Below, one piece after another: positions 1-8,595 of a stretch of 64,000 bases of DNA (the first letter of the stretch is position 1; every line of letters begins with the position of its first letter). The DNA is taken from positions 372,001 through 436,000 of the forward strand of contig CALODL010000033.1 of the NCBI GenBank assembly GCA_942492115.1, in the 5' to 3' direction. The DNA is from CALODL01 sp942492115 (GTDB lineage: Bacteria > Planctomycetota > Phycisphaerae > UBA1845 > CAIVHJ01). The notes under the pieces were generated by a model. That model did not search any database. It saw nothing but the letters and a program-made list of their open reading frames with translations, and was not told where the DNA came from. The translations under genes and the position numbers were made by a program.

Positions 1-60
1 CCCAGGTCAGGTGATCGGGCGCCCGTCGGCCGAAGAGCCCTCGGGCCTCGCGCGGACAGC

Positions 61-2388
61 CTACGGGCACGGTGGCAGTTCACGGCCGAGCCATGATTGG
101 AAGGCGTCCGCGCCGTTGAGCAAGTCGATGACCCGCAGCACATCGAGAGGGTTGCATTCATCGCTGCGATCGACATCGCACTGCCAGGAGGCCAGGGGCG
201 GGTCCACGAAGCCGTTGAGGTTGTCGATCAGCTTCAGAATATCAAGCGTTCCGGCTTGCCCATCCCCATCGACATCAGCCGGCAGGTAGCCGAGCTCGAT
301 GACGCTGCCGTCCGGGAGATAGGTCAATGTCGTGCATTCGCCGGCGGGGATGGGTTGGTCGAGAACGACCGTGACCATGTCGTCAACGCTCGGTGTGGCC
401 ACGACAACCGGAACGCTTCCTCCACTGGTCTCGATCATGAAGTCCTCGGCCATGACATTGACCGGTCCATCGAACAGGAGGTCGATTTCATCCCATCCGG
501 CGATGTCGTTGTCCTTGCCCTCGACCGGCTGCCGCGCATCGCTCGCCAGCGAAGGTGGCATCGAATCGATGATCGTCGGAACCGGAACATCGAGCACCAA
601 CTCGCTGACCCATGTCTTCCAGGTCGTCGTGTTCTTGTATTCCGAATGCATCCAGAACGTTCCCGCCCGAGTGGGATCGCTCACGACTGCGGAATAGTCG
701 CCCCATCGCCGTGAGCTCGGTGAGCCTTGGATGAACGGGAAGGTGCTCTCCCGTACGACTTCGATCGGGCCCATCTCATCCAGCGGATCCGTCGAGAGCC
801 GATGCGTGCTGCGAATGGACACATATTCGTTGACACCTGTCGTGGAGAACACCATGGCCACGCGATCGTCGACGTCGGCCCAGATGCTGCCGAACAATGT
901 CCGCAGTCCATTGCCAGGCAGAATGTCGCCCGACTGCACGAGCTCCGGCGACCCGCCTGACGGCCACTCGTTCAAGGCGATCTCGTACCACCGCTGGCGG
1001 ACGTTGGTCGAATTGACATGGTGTGTGGCCCACAGTGAGCCGTTGCGATACATGCAGCTCCAGAAGCGCGCGTCGAACGTTTCAATTCGCAGGGTCGTCC
1101 CCAGCCCCGGGGGGTCTTCAGGATTGTTGTAACTGGGGACGGTGACCGTCGTTGATTGAAACTGCGGCGTCCCCAGAGGATCCGTGACCGCATGGACCTG
1201 GACATTGACGTGCGTCCCGAAGGTCAGGTCTGCCTCGATCAGGTACTGCGCCCCGGCATCATCCCCTGTATTGACGACCATACCCGCGGCCCGATGGCCC
1301 GGTACAGCAAGACCCCGTTCGACCGGGGTCTGGCCCACGAGCAAAGCGCTCTTTTCGAGAATGAATATGAAGTGAGTCTGGGGACTTCCGCCCACCGACA
1401 GCATATCGGCGCCAACGAACACTGCTTCGGGCGTAATCGACATGTTGGGCGAATCGAGATTGCCCGGTCCGGCGAGGTCCCGGATGTCGAAGCGATACTT
1501 GAACCACAATCCGTTGGGGTCCGCATCGTCCGACACGGCGAGCAGGATGAAGGGGTCACCATTGGCCGGGGGCAACTGGTCCCGCTCGACTGCGGTGATG
1601 AAGAATCGCTGGCTGTCATCGTCCCACAGCACTTCGGGGTCAAAGACGAACAACGTGGCGCCGACCGCGCCAAAGAACCCGCTGCTGTCGTGGAGCGCAT
1701 CGATGAAATTCAGCGTCCCATCTTTTTCATAAAAGCGGATCTCGCCGTTGCTCACGAGCACGAGGTGCTCGGGGCCTGCGGCCATGTGCGGATCGGGTGG
1801 GTTCCACCCCGTGAAATCGATGCCGTCGAACGCGATTCCACCTGCGGCATTTTCGGTGAGGTCGACCGGCGGGCGTTTGCGCGGGCGCGGGCGATGTTTG
1901 GGGTTGAAGCTGGGCGGCAGATGCGGGTTCGCGCCGTCCTGCGCGTGCAGGGCAGGCGCTAATGCTTCGAGGTGGTGGACGGACAGGTGAATACCTGATG
2001 AATCGCCAAGGTCGCCATCACCCGCCCAGGCCACGGCCAGGTTTTCGCGGGTGCCATGCATCAGCGCGGTCGATCCGCCAGCAGCGGACAAGCGCTGGTC
2101 AGCCGTTCGCCGCGGCGTGATGCGAAACGGCGTGGTCAACTGTGTCCCTTCGGCGGAGACGCGGGCCGCGAGGACGCCGGCCGTTTGATGAAGCGAATCG
2201 TACGCCCCCCAGGCGACCGTCAGCGTTCGATCCGGGGCGGTGGCGAGCGCGAGGCCGGTGGCCTCGGCATGACCACCCTGATCGAGGGTGCGCGCGGGGA
2301 CCCCATATCGAAGGGCTCCATGTCGCCCTGCATGAACGTGACCCCGTAGTGACCGTCGGGGGCGCTGGTCAGCCAGGCCACGTGCCAT
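61..2388 (-). CDS. Secreted protein with C-terminal dockerin-like repeats (3' part of a frameshifted gene)
   Basis: This is the downstream part of a large secreted protein whose upstream part lies at 2220-3221. Meaningful homology in this frame starts near 2303, where the other frame stops making sense; the reading between 2303 and 2388 is probably not used. The central region is an exoprotein-like fold with no motif I can name. The last 75 or so residues carry two dockerin-like Ca-binding repeats (DVDGDGQAGTLDILKLIDNL and a second DVDRSDECNPLDVLRVIDLL). Such repeats are common in secreted Planctomycetota proteins. Function unknown; probably cell surface or extracellular. The break sits on a run of four Gs (coding strand), so it may be a sequencing error. 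Confidence 0.75.
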   Translation of the reverse strand: MARGLADQRPRRSLRGHVHAGRHGALRYGVPARTLDQGGHAEATGLALATAPDRTLTVAWGAYDSLHQTAGVLAARVSAEGTQLTTPFRITPRRTADQRLSAAGGSTALMHGTRENLAVAWAGDGDLGDSSGIHLSVHHLEALAPALHAQDGANPHLPPSFNPKHRPRPRKRPPVDLTENAAGGIAFDGIDFTGWNPPDPHMAAGPEHLVLVSNGEIRFYEKDGTLNFIDALHDSSGFFGAVGATLFVFDPEVLWDDDSQRFFITAVERDQLPPANGDPFILLAVSDDADPNGLWFKYRFDIRDLAGPGNLDSPNMSITPEAVFVGADMLSVGGSPQTHFIFILEKSALLVGQTPVERGLAVPGHRAAGMVVNTGDDAGAQYLIEADLTFGTHVNVQVHAVTDPLGTPQFQSTTVTVPSYNNPEDPPGLGTTLRIETFDARFWSCMYRNGSLWATHHVNSTNVRQRWYEIALNEWPSGGSPELVQSGDILPGNGLRTLFGSIWADVDDRVAMVFSTTGVNEYVSIRSTHRLSTDPLDEMGPIEVVRESTFPFIQGSPSSRRWGDYSAVVSDPTRAGTFWMHSEYKNTTTWKTWVSELVLDVPVPTIIDSMPPSLASDARQPVEGKDNDIAGWDEIDLLFDGPVNVMAEDFMIETSGGSVPVVVATPSVDDMVTVVLDQPIPAGECTTLTYLPDGSVIELGYLPADVDGDGQAGTLDILKLIDNLNGFVDPPLASWQCDVDRSDECNPLDVLRVIDLLNGADAFQSWLGRELPPCP

Positions 2389-3221
2389 CGACCGTCATCG
2401 TCTATGGCGATTGCAGGCTCGATGTGGCTGCGCCCTGCATCGCGGATGATGTCATGCTGATCGCCGAGGGGCTTTCCGTTTGCGGCCACCCTCCGCATCA
2501 CCAATCCGGCCGGCACACCCGTGTGATCGGTGCGGCTCCAGACGCACACCACCCTGCCCTGTCCGTCGGTCGCCAGTGCAGGACTGCGATCGTCCCCGGC
2601 GGGCGCTGTACTGATCGTCTGGGGCGCCCCGAGTGTTGCGCCGTCGGCGGCCAGCCCGCGAACGGTCAGGCGTCGTCCGGTAGGCGTGGGCGCAGTCCAT
2701 GCCAGCACGGCAGACCCGTCGAGGTGGCCGCTCAGTGCAATGTCGTCCTGCGCCGTGGGGCCTGACGGATCGACGAGGAATTCGTCACCGAGTGGGTTGA
2801 GTTCGAGGTCGAAACGGCGGGCACTGACACGAGGGCCATCATGCTCCTGTCCGATCCAGGCGGCCCAGAGCACATGACCTGCCCGGGCGATGACGGGGCG
2901 CCACCGCCCGATGATACGATCGTCATGGAGCCGGACCTCCTGAGCGCTGAGTTCACCGTTGCTGTCGACTCGGCGGGCGCACAGAGCATCCATGCCGCCG
3001 TGCTGTCGGCGACTCTGCCAGGAGAGAATGTAGCCTCCCGCGCCATCGTCCGTGAGTGCCGCGCCGGATTGCGTGCTGCTGCGGTAGGCGTTCACGCGTA
3101 CATCGAAACCGGAGGTGTCAGGAGCAATGTCCAGACGGGTCGTCAACGGTGAGTTCACCCGACAGCAGCACATCAGGAGTGCCGCGGCAGCCACACCCGG
3201 CGAGACGCGGTATTGAATCAT
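2220..3221 (-). CDS. N-terminal part of the frameshifted secreted dockerin-like protein
   Basis: Start chosen at the ATG at 3221 because GAGAGG lies nine bases upstream; upstream in-frame ATGs lack that spacing. The N-terminus is a signal peptide ending in a Cys-rich stretch (ALLMCCCRV), possibly a lipobox. The body has repeating segments with a pattern of hydrophobic strands and Trp (for example HVLWAAWIGQ and RWHVAWLTSA), as in beta-propeller or exported repeat proteins. Sense is lost after about residue 305, near 2303, and resumes in the frame of 61-2388. Joined with one extra G, the product would be about 1053 residues. It follows 3274-3930 by about 50 bases on the same strand, so the two are probably co-transcribed. 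Confidence 0.7.
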   Translation of the reverse strand: MIQYRVSPGVAAAALLMCCCRVNSPLTTRLDIAPDTSGFDVRVNAYRSSTQSGAALTDDGAGGYILSWQSRRQHGGMDALCARRVDSNGELSAQEVRLHDDRIIGRWRPVIARAGHVLWAAWIGQEHDGPRVSARRFDLELNPLGDEFLVDPSGPTAQDDIALSGHLDGSAVLAWTAPTPTGRRLTVRGLAADGATLGAPQTISTAPAGDDRSPALATDGQGRVVCVWSRTDHTGVPAGLVMRRVAANGKPLGDQHDIIRDAGRSHIEPAIAIDDDGRWHVAWLTSAPDGHYGVTFMQGDMEPFDMGSPRAPSIRVVMPRPPASRSPPPRIER

Positions 3222-3273
3222 GATTGCCATCCTCTCCATTGGGCAGCGTGGGGGCCGCTCGGGCCGGCGGTGA

Positions 3274-3930
3274 TCATTCGGCACAGAGGCTCAGCGTCTC
3301 CGTGCATTCGACGACCTCGAGGTCTTCCGGCCAGTGCAGGCCTTCAGGACACTCGTTGGTCGCATCGGTCGGATCGGAGCGCAACGCCAGGAAGGCCCCC
3401 GTTTCTGCGTCGAAGAAATGCCGGACGCCACCCAGCTGAGTCGCGAAGGCCGTATAGAGCAGCGTTCCTTCGGCACACACGCCCGCAGAGGCGGCGATGG
3501 CCTGGCCTTGCTCGTTGACACATGCGAGGGACTCGACGCCGGCCTGCAATTCGCACAGGGCCGTGTCATAGTCCGAAAAATCACCTGGCGACAGACCGAG
3601 GTCCAGAGCGCATTCTGCCGGATCGCGCTGCACCAGCCAGATTGTCGGGAGATCAGGCGGACAGTGGGCAGGACAGTTGCCATTGAACACGCAATCAACC
3701 AGGCAGGGGCCATCGCCGGCAATGCTGACGACTTCGTCCCCATTACAATCCACGCGACAGGCGGCGTCCGGCGGGCATTGACCGTAGAACAGGCACGCGA
3801 TGAGCGGCTCTGCGTCACCGGCCAGCGTCACGGTGCCGTCATCGTTGGCATCGAGCATGGTGATACCGGCACACGCGGTGTCGCCCTGCGGCCCGGCCAG
3901 CCACATGAATGTGATGATCCATACGTGCAC
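3274..3930 (-). CDS. Small secreted protein with dockerin-like Ca-binding repeats
   Basis: A 218-residue protein starting at GTG 3930, preceded by GAGGGG seven bases away. A short hydrophobic N-terminus (VWIITFMWLAG) fits a signal peptide. Residues 25-90 hold two repeats with Asp/Asn-rich loops (DANDDGTVTLAGDAEPLIAC and DCNGDEVVSIAGDGPCLVDC), resembling dockerin or EF-hand loops but with paired Cys that may form disulfides. The rest is Cys-containing and unrecognised. It lies upstream of the large dockerin-bearing gene on the same strand, suggesting a shared extracellular role. Confidence 0.7.
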   Translation of the reverse strand: MHVWIITFMWLAGPQGDTACAGITMLDANDDGTVTLAGDAEPLIACLFYGQCPPDAACRVDCNGDEVVSIAGDGPCLVDCVFNGNCPAHCPPDLPTIWLVQRDPAECALDLGLSPGDFSDYDTALCELQAGVESLACVNEQGQAIAASAGVCAEGTLLYTAFATQLGGVRHFFDAETGAFLALRSDPTDATNECPEGLHWPEDLEVVECTETLSLCAE

Positions 3931-4312
3931 AACTATCCCCTCGCGCGGGCTCGTCTGGAGCTCCGCTCACCACAAAAGTCATCCAGATGACATCAGGCGT
4001 CGGAACCGCAAATTATAGCCGCCCGACCGGGCCCTCTGCAGACGCTGGCGGGCGATTGCCGCAATATTAGAACCCGAATGGGGCGAAATGCCCGGCCCCC
4101 CGCGGTCGCGCGGCGTGGTACGGTCGGCCCGGACGTGGTGGTTCTAGCACCTACTCTTTGACTGCGAAGGAGATAGGTTGCAACTGATAAGAATTCCAGT
4201 TCTGAGGGCAGCGGGCAATATCCGCCAGCAACTTGCGTTTGCACGGGCGGATCGCTCTGCGAAAAACTATAATGTTCGGCTGCTGAGACTCTAATCCATT
4301 CGAGGCCCAATC
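3931..4312. other. Divergent intergenic region, 382 bases
   Basis: Lies between the minus-strand gene ending its 5' end at 3930 and the plus-strand pseudopilin gene at 4313. Apart from a candidate -10 box for the pseudopilin gene I see no gene, RNA or repeat in it. Confidence 0.5.
4268..4273 (+). promoter_or_regulatory. Candidate -10 box upstream of the pseudopilin gene
   Basis: A perfect TATAAT lies 39 bases before the GTG start at 4313. No good -35 hexamer at 16-18 bases is seen, so this is a weak call. Confidence 0.4.
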
Positions 4313-4984
4313 GTGAACAAGCGCGGATTCACTCTCGTCGAGCTCCTGGTCGTCATCGCCATCCTGGGCCTGCTCGTCGCCATCCTGTTGCCGTCGCTGT
4401 CCAGTGCGCGGACGGAAGCCCGTCGTGTCACATGTGCGGCCCAGCTGCGGCAGGTCGGTGTGGCCATCCAGAGTTACATGGAGTCCAACCAGGACCACCT
4501 GCCGACCGCTTCGTACATGCCATCGATGAGCCCATGGCCGATTGCGCTCGATGCTGCCCCGACGGACATCAGCCAGCCGGGCAGCGATGGCCTACCGGAT
4601 ACGCCTGACGAGCCACAGGACGATTCAGGGTCGACGTTGGCACCCGGGGCGCTCAGCATTTCTGACGTCCTCGCCGAGCATGTCAATCATCAAACCGATG
4701 TGTTCAGGTGTCCAGAGGACACGGGCGCGGTCGAACGCCCCGAACCGAACGAGGGCAAGAGCTATTTTGAGACCGAGAAATCGAGTTACGAGTTTCGCCG
4801 GTTCATGTGGGGCCTGGTGCGCGATCGCTTGTCTGCCCGTTACGAGCGGTTTACCGGCCGAAAGGTCGCCAACAACATGATCTGGATCATGCGTGACTAC
4901 AACAACTTTCACGGGGACGCCGGGACCCGGGGGTCCCGCCGATACCTCTATGTGGATGGGCACGTGACCGACTACGAAAACTGA
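4313..4984 (+). CDS. Prepilin-type N-terminal cleavage/methylation protein (pseudopilin)
   Basis: A 223-residue pseudopilin. The N-terminus KRGFTLVELLVVIAILGLL is the classic type IV prepilin/type II pseudopilin motif: cleavage after Gly by prepilin peptidase, Glu at +5, then one long hydrophobic helix. The C-terminus has RYLYVDGHVTDYE, the H-x-DG-like signature of the large Planctomycetota family of such proteins. Starts at GTG. The next gene begins 15 bases after the stop, so they are probably in one operon. Such proteins are numerous in this phylum and their individual roles are mostly unknown; a part in a type II secretion-like system is likely. Confidence 0.9.
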   Translation: MNKRGFTLVELLVVIAILGLLVAILLPSLSSARTEARRVTCAAQLRQVGVAIQSYMESNQDHLPTASYMPSMSPWPIALDAAPTDISQPGSDGLPDTPDEPQDDSGSTLAPGALSISDVLAEHVNHQTDVFRCPEDTGAVERPEPNEGKSYFETEKSSYEFRRFMWGLVRDRLSARYERFTGRKVANNMIWIMRDYNNFHGDAGTRGSRRYLYVDGHVTDYEN

Positions 4985-4999
4985 TTAGCGAGACGCTCC

Positions 5000-5632
5000 A
5001 TGAACCGCAAATACATCATCACGACTGCAGTTGGCCTGAGCGTCATTGCAGTTGCCGCAGGAACATGGGCGCTCTCACGCGAGGAAGCGCCCGTCTCGAT
5101 TGTTCCGGAGAACATGACCGTCGCGGCACTCAAGGAACAGATCAAGGATCCCGACCGCATGATGACCACCATGTCAACAATGTGGGATCGCCGTGACGAA
5201 TTGACTGAGGAACAGCGCCGTGAGGTGCGCCGCAACATGGGACAGGTCATGCGCGACACGATGCGCGCCAACATGGACGAGTACTTCGGAGCCGAGACCG
5301 AAGAGGACAAGCTCGCCATCCTCGATCGTCACATCGACGAAATGCAGGAATGGATGAAACGCTTCGAAGAAATGCGCAAGCAACGCGAAGCTGAGCGCGA
5401 GGCCAACGGTGAAGACGCCGAAGCTGAGCGCGAACGCTGGCGGCGTGAACGCGCGAATCAGTCCACCGAAGAACGCAAGGAACGGTCCGAGGGCCGCAGC
5501 CCCGATCAGATGGTTCGCATGATGACTTACTTCGGGGCCGTACGCAGCCGGGCGGAGACCCGCGGTATCGAGATGCCGCGCTGGGGACCGGGCGGCCGAG
5601 GTGGATCGGGTCGCGGCGGCCGTGGCGGATGA
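5000..5632 (+). CDS. Membrane-anchored coiled-coil protein with Gly/Arg-rich tail
   Basis: A 210-residue protein of unknown function. Residues 5-25 form a single N-terminal membrane helix or signal anchor (YIITTAVGLSVIAVAAGTWA). Residues 50-165 are highly charged (Glu/Arg/Met) and predicted helical or coiled coil, without Pro. The last 20 residues are a low-complexity Gly/Arg tail. It follows the pseudopilin gene by 15 bases. I cannot name a family; a periplasmic helical scaffold is a guess. Confidence 0.75.
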   Translation: MNRKYIITTAVGLSVIAVAAGTWALSREEAPVSIVPENMTVAALKEQIKDPDRMMTTMSTMWDRRDELTEEQRREVRRNMGQVMRDTMRANMDEYFGAETEEDKLAILDRHIDEMQEWMKRFEEMRKQREAEREANGEDAEAERERWRRERANQSTEERKERSEGRSPDQMVRMMTYFGAVRSRAETRGIEMPRWGPGGRGGSGRGGRGG

Positions 5633-5670
5633 GAAGACGTGACCCCATCACCTGCAACAAGTCCGTCCAC

Positions 5671-6207
5671 TCAATCATCATCCTGTTCTGCGCGCAGATC
5701 GATATCGACCATGAGGTCGGCTGCGATGCCCTCGAGGGCGCTGCGGAGGACATCGAGGGCCAGGGTGTTGGGGACATGGAGGATTGCCGTGGCGATGAAC
5801 ATCGTACCGCCGCTCATGGGCGCGGCCCCGAGCGTGGTCGACAGCTCTTCGATGTTGACCTGATGGGTGGCGAGCACCTCGGTGATCTCGTGCACGATGC
5901 CCGGCCGATCGTGGCCAACCAGCTCCAGGTGAATCCGCTGGGAATCGACGGTGGAGACTGCAGCTGAACTGCAGCGCGTGATCGTCACCTGCAGGCCACG
6001 GGATTCGAGGGCAGCGAGCGCTGCAATCATCGAACCGGAGCGGTCCTCATTTACAGCGAGACGCAGAATACCGGCAAACTGTCCGGCGAGATGGGCCATA
6101 CGGCTTTCGAGCCAGTTACCGCCATGGTCGGCAACGACTTCGGAGATGGCCTCGACGATGCCGGGACGGTCCGGCCCGATGATGGTCATGACGTGATCAG
6201 CACTCAT
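5671..6207 (-). CDS. Two-ACT-domain regulator, GcvR-like
   Basis: A 178-residue protein made of two ACT domains: residues 5-75 (starting TIIGPDRPGIVEAISEVVAD) and 92-165 (starting LELVGHDRPGIVHEITEVLA). The GxDRPGIV motif is typical of ACT domains, which bind amino acids. The two-ACT layout and length match the glycine cleavage system repressor GcvR and its relatives. Whether it acts on glycine metabolism here cannot be said; no gcv genes are nearby. It ends head to head with the coiled-coil gene. Confidence 0.85.
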   Translation of the reverse strand: MSADHVMTIIGPDRPGIVEAISEVVADHGGNWLESRMAHLAGQFAGILRLAVNEDRSGSMIAALAALESRGLQVTITRCSSAAVSTVDSQRIHLELVGHDRPGIVHEITEVLATHQVNIEELSTTLGAAPMSGGTMFIATAILHVPNTLALDVLRSALEGIAADLMVDIDLRAEQDDD

Positions 6208-6321
6208 GGCGTATCATTATACCCGGCGAGAGGGTTCTGTTCATTTCTGCGGCCCGCGGCTCACGGACCGCGTATACATGAGACATCGTCTGCGCAGGGT
6301 TGCAGTCAGGAGGACGTTGTC

Positions 6322-6522
6322 GTGAAACTACGGTTCTCTCGTCGTTCCGTGTTCGGCCTGGGCGCGCTGGCCGCGTGCTGGGGTGTTGTCACCAACCGAA
6401 ACGAGGGTGCCCGCCCTTGGGAGCGCGGTCACCCTCGCCATCATTCGTTGCGGTGGTCGGGCTGCTACAGCGAATTCATGGCCCTCTGGGTCACTTCGTT
6501 GGCTATCGTCGGCATGACGTAG
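6322..6522 (+). CDS. Small protein with Tat-like N-terminus (66 residues)
   Basis: Starts at GTG 6322, preceded by AGGAGG with eight-base spacing, the best ribosome site in this stretch. The N-terminus KLRFSRRSVFGLGALAAC looks like a twin-arginine signal (S-R-R-x-x-F-x). The rest is short and unrecognised. It overlaps the end of a small minus-strand gene (6465-6575), so at most one may be expressed at a time. Confidence 0.45.
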   Translation: MKLRFSRRSVFGLGALAACWGVVTNRNEGARPWERGHPRHHSLRWSGCYSEFMALWVTSLAIVGMT

Positions 6523-6575
6523 GGCATCACGAACTCCATTGCACCGAAAAGCATCGACATCAGAAAAGCTAACAT
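6465..6575 (-). CDS. 36-residue hydrophobic small protein
   Basis: Starts at ATG 6575 behind AAGGAG at good spacing. The product is a single Met-rich hydrophobic helix (LAFLMSMLFGAMEFVMPYVM) with a short polar tail, so a small membrane protein is likely. Its 3' end overlaps the convergent 6322-6522 gene by 58 bases. No family recognised. Confidence 0.4.
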   Translation of the reverse strand: MLAFLMSMLFGAMEFVMPYVMPTIANEVTQRAMNSL

Positions 6576-6813
6576 CACAATCTCCTTATAATGTCCCGTC
6601 CAGCGGGGTCCTGTCCGTGTCCATGTATCCACGCGTCGCGGCGGCGGGTTTTCCGCACTCGATTCTGGGACCGGCCCCCAAACGCCGGACTCTTTGCCGG
6701 ACACCTGATGCGCTACTATGATTCGGGTACGCCAGAAGGACGAACGGACTTATCGGCTCACGGGCCTCAGGGGGGCTTCTCAGTTGTTGTGCAGACCGAC
6801 CGATACAACATCC

Positions 6814-7776
6814 ATGTTGACTCGTGCCGCTTTGACCATCGCATTGCTGGCCCCGGTGGTCGGCTGTGACACCACAGAGATCTGCCCAGACCCGGGCCCA
6901 CCGCCTGCACGACGCGAGACGGGCTCTGACACCCCCCCACTTACAACCAACACCAACCCGTTCAAGACCGGCCCGTTCAAGGTCGACTGGATCGACGTAG
7001 AGCCTTGCACGGATGGCGCCCTCGTGCACCTTGCGGCCTATGTGCCCGAGAGACCTGGAACGTATCCACTGATCATTTTTCAGCACGGCATTTCGACCAG
7101 CGCCTGGAGCTACGATACCGTACTGCACCACCTGGCGAGCCACGGATTCGTCGTCGTGGCTCCGATTCTAGGCGACTGGGCGCTGTCGTTGCTCATCAAC
7201 ACGCCGGCACAGGCCGACGCCGATCTTCTGACCGATTTGATTGCCCGGCTGCCCGACACCGTGCCGGGGCGCGACAACGTGTTCATCGATCATTCCCGCA
7301 TGGGCCTCGCAGGCCATTCGCGCGGTGCGAAGATCGTGTGGCTCGTTGCCAACGATTTCCCCGACAACCTGCGCGCGGTGGGTATTATCGAACCAGTCGA
7401 CAGTACGACGCTGCCACTGGGCAATGCTGATTCGGCGTTTGATGAAACGGAGTTCGATGTCCCGACCGTTGTCGTGGGCGCCGGGTTCCAGGGCGATTGC
7501 TACTTTGGGCAGTTCACCCGTTTCTTCGAAATGGCCCCATCTCCGGCGTGGCAGATCGAGTTGCATGACGTGGCCCACCTCGACATCATCGACGACGCCG
7601 ACGTGCTCGCATCCGAGTTGTGCGTCAGCGACAGCCAGTCCCCCGATCTCAAGAAATTCATGGCCGGCATGCTCGTGACCCTGTTCCGTGAAACGCTGCA
7701 GGACAATCCCAACGGCTTTATGTACCTCGATCGCGTCGCAGAGCAGCCTTACAACCTGACGCTCACAACCAAGTAG
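6814..7776 (+). CDS. Lipoprotein alpha/beta hydrolase
   Basis: A 320-residue serine hydrolase of the chlorophyllase / PAF-acetylhydrolase type. The start at ATG 6814 gives a signal peptide with lipobox LLAPVVGC, so the mature protein is lipid anchored. The oxyanion region is LIIFQHGIST. The nucleophile elbow is GHSRG, which is G-x-S-x-G. A later Asp (region GIIEPVDST) and His (HDVAHLDIID) could complete the triad. The substrate is unknown. An upstream in-frame ATG at 6718 would bury the signal peptide, so it is not preferred. Confidence 0.8.
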   Translation: MLTRAALTIALLAPVVGCDTTEICPDPGPPPARRETGSDTPPLTTNTNPFKTGPFKVDWIDVEPCTDGALVHLAAYVPERPGTYPLIIFQHGISTSAWSYDTVLHHLASHGFVVVAPILGDWALSLLINTPAQADADLLTDLIARLPDTVPGRDNVFIDHSRMGLAGHSRGAKIVWLVANDFPDNLRAVGIIEPVDSTTLPLGNADSAFDETEFDVPTVVVGAGFQGDCYFGQFTRFFEMAPSPAWQIELHDVAHLDIIDDADVLASELCVSDSQSPDLKKFMAGMLVTLFRETLQDNPNGFMYLDRVAEQPYNLTLTTK

Positions 7777-7782
7777 ACGAAT

Positions 7783-8136
7783 TCATTCAGCATCATCAGC
7801 CCCCGCGACCCCGGACTGCCTGCGACAGTGCGCGTCATAGCATTCCGGGCACAGAGCCTGTCCCGTGGTCAAGTGATAGATCTTGTGATCACCGCGGTGG
7901 CATGCCTGGCACGTGCCCTCGATGAATGGCGGGTAGGGCTGGCCATCAGGCCCGCGCCGTTGTGCCTGATACCGGGCCCACGATTCGTTCTCACTCTTGA
8001 TCTGCAGCCACATGCGCAGCCCCATCCAGCCCCCGATGCCGATGACGCCGAGGACAGCCAGCAGGACCACGACGGTGATGATCAGCCACAGGTTCTGGCC
8101 AAGTGTCCTGGGATCGACTTGCAGGAGAACAGGCAT
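7783..8136 (-). CDS. Membrane-anchored zinc-ribbon protein
   Basis: A 117-residue protein with one membrane helix at residues 15-45 (NLWLIITVVVLLAVLGVIGI). A cytosolic Cys-rich tail carries CQACHRGDHKIYH then CPECYDAHC; the two CxxC pairs suggest a zinc ribbon, though C-x-x-C-H also resembles a heme site. It lies directly upstream of no clear partner, but shares strand with the TPR-like and efflux genes. Function unknown. Confidence 0.65.
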   Translation of the reverse strand: MPVLLQVDPRTLGQNLWLIITVVVLLAVLGVIGIGGWMGLRMWLQIKSENESWARYQAQRRGPDGQPYPPFIEGTCQACHRGDHKIYHLTTGQALCPECYDAHCRRQSGVAGADDAE

Positions 8137-8169
8137 CGCGCTCCTTGGTGTGAAGGCCCGGCGCGGGTC

Positions 8170-8595
8170 TCAGAATCCCGCCGCCCTCAATGCGCGGAGC
8201 TGGCTGTCATCGAGACTGTCGGGATCATGCTCGTGTGCTTTGGCATACCATGTTGCGGCTTCCTTCAGCCCCAGCGCGGGATCGTCTCCCAGAGCCCGAT
8301 AGCACAGCGCGACATCGGCGTGAACGCGTTCGATCAGGTCATCGGGCGCCTGCTCCAGGAACGTGACCAGTGCCGCAGCACCCTCCGCGTAGCGGCCTTC
8401 GTTGACCAACCCGTTGATGATGCGATTGTATTCGAGGATGGCGTCCCGTGTGCCTTCGACTTCGGCCAGGGCCTCGATGGCCTCATCGAGGCTCATCGAC
8501 TCGCCGGTTGCCTGGCGGGCCTTGCTCTTGATGATATACACGCTCGCTCCGGCGAGTAACACGACGGCGATCATACCGATCACTGTGCGTTTCAT
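8170..8595 (-). CDS. Membrane-anchored TPR-like protein
   Basis: A 141-residue protein with an N-terminal membrane anchor (TVIGMIAVVLLAGASVYII) and a helical domain with TPR-like repeat spacing (AEGAAALVTFLEQAPDD and ALGLKEAATWYAKAHEHDPD). Its ATG overlaps the stop of the RND pump gene by four bases (ATGA), so the two are translationally coupled. It may be an accessory protein of the pump. Confidence 0.7.
   Translation of the reverse strand: MKRTVIGMIAVVLLAGASVYIIKSKARQATGESMSLDEAIEALAEVEGTRDAILEYNRIINGLVNEGRYAEGAAALVTFLEQAPDDLIERVHADVALCYRALGDDPALGLKEAATWYAKAHEHDPDSLDDSQLRALRAAGF

Noticed and set aside
1156..1962. Long plus-strand open frame opposite the secreted dockerin-like gene
   Set aside because: It is a shadow of the minus-strand gene; composition has no codon logic and no domain is seen.
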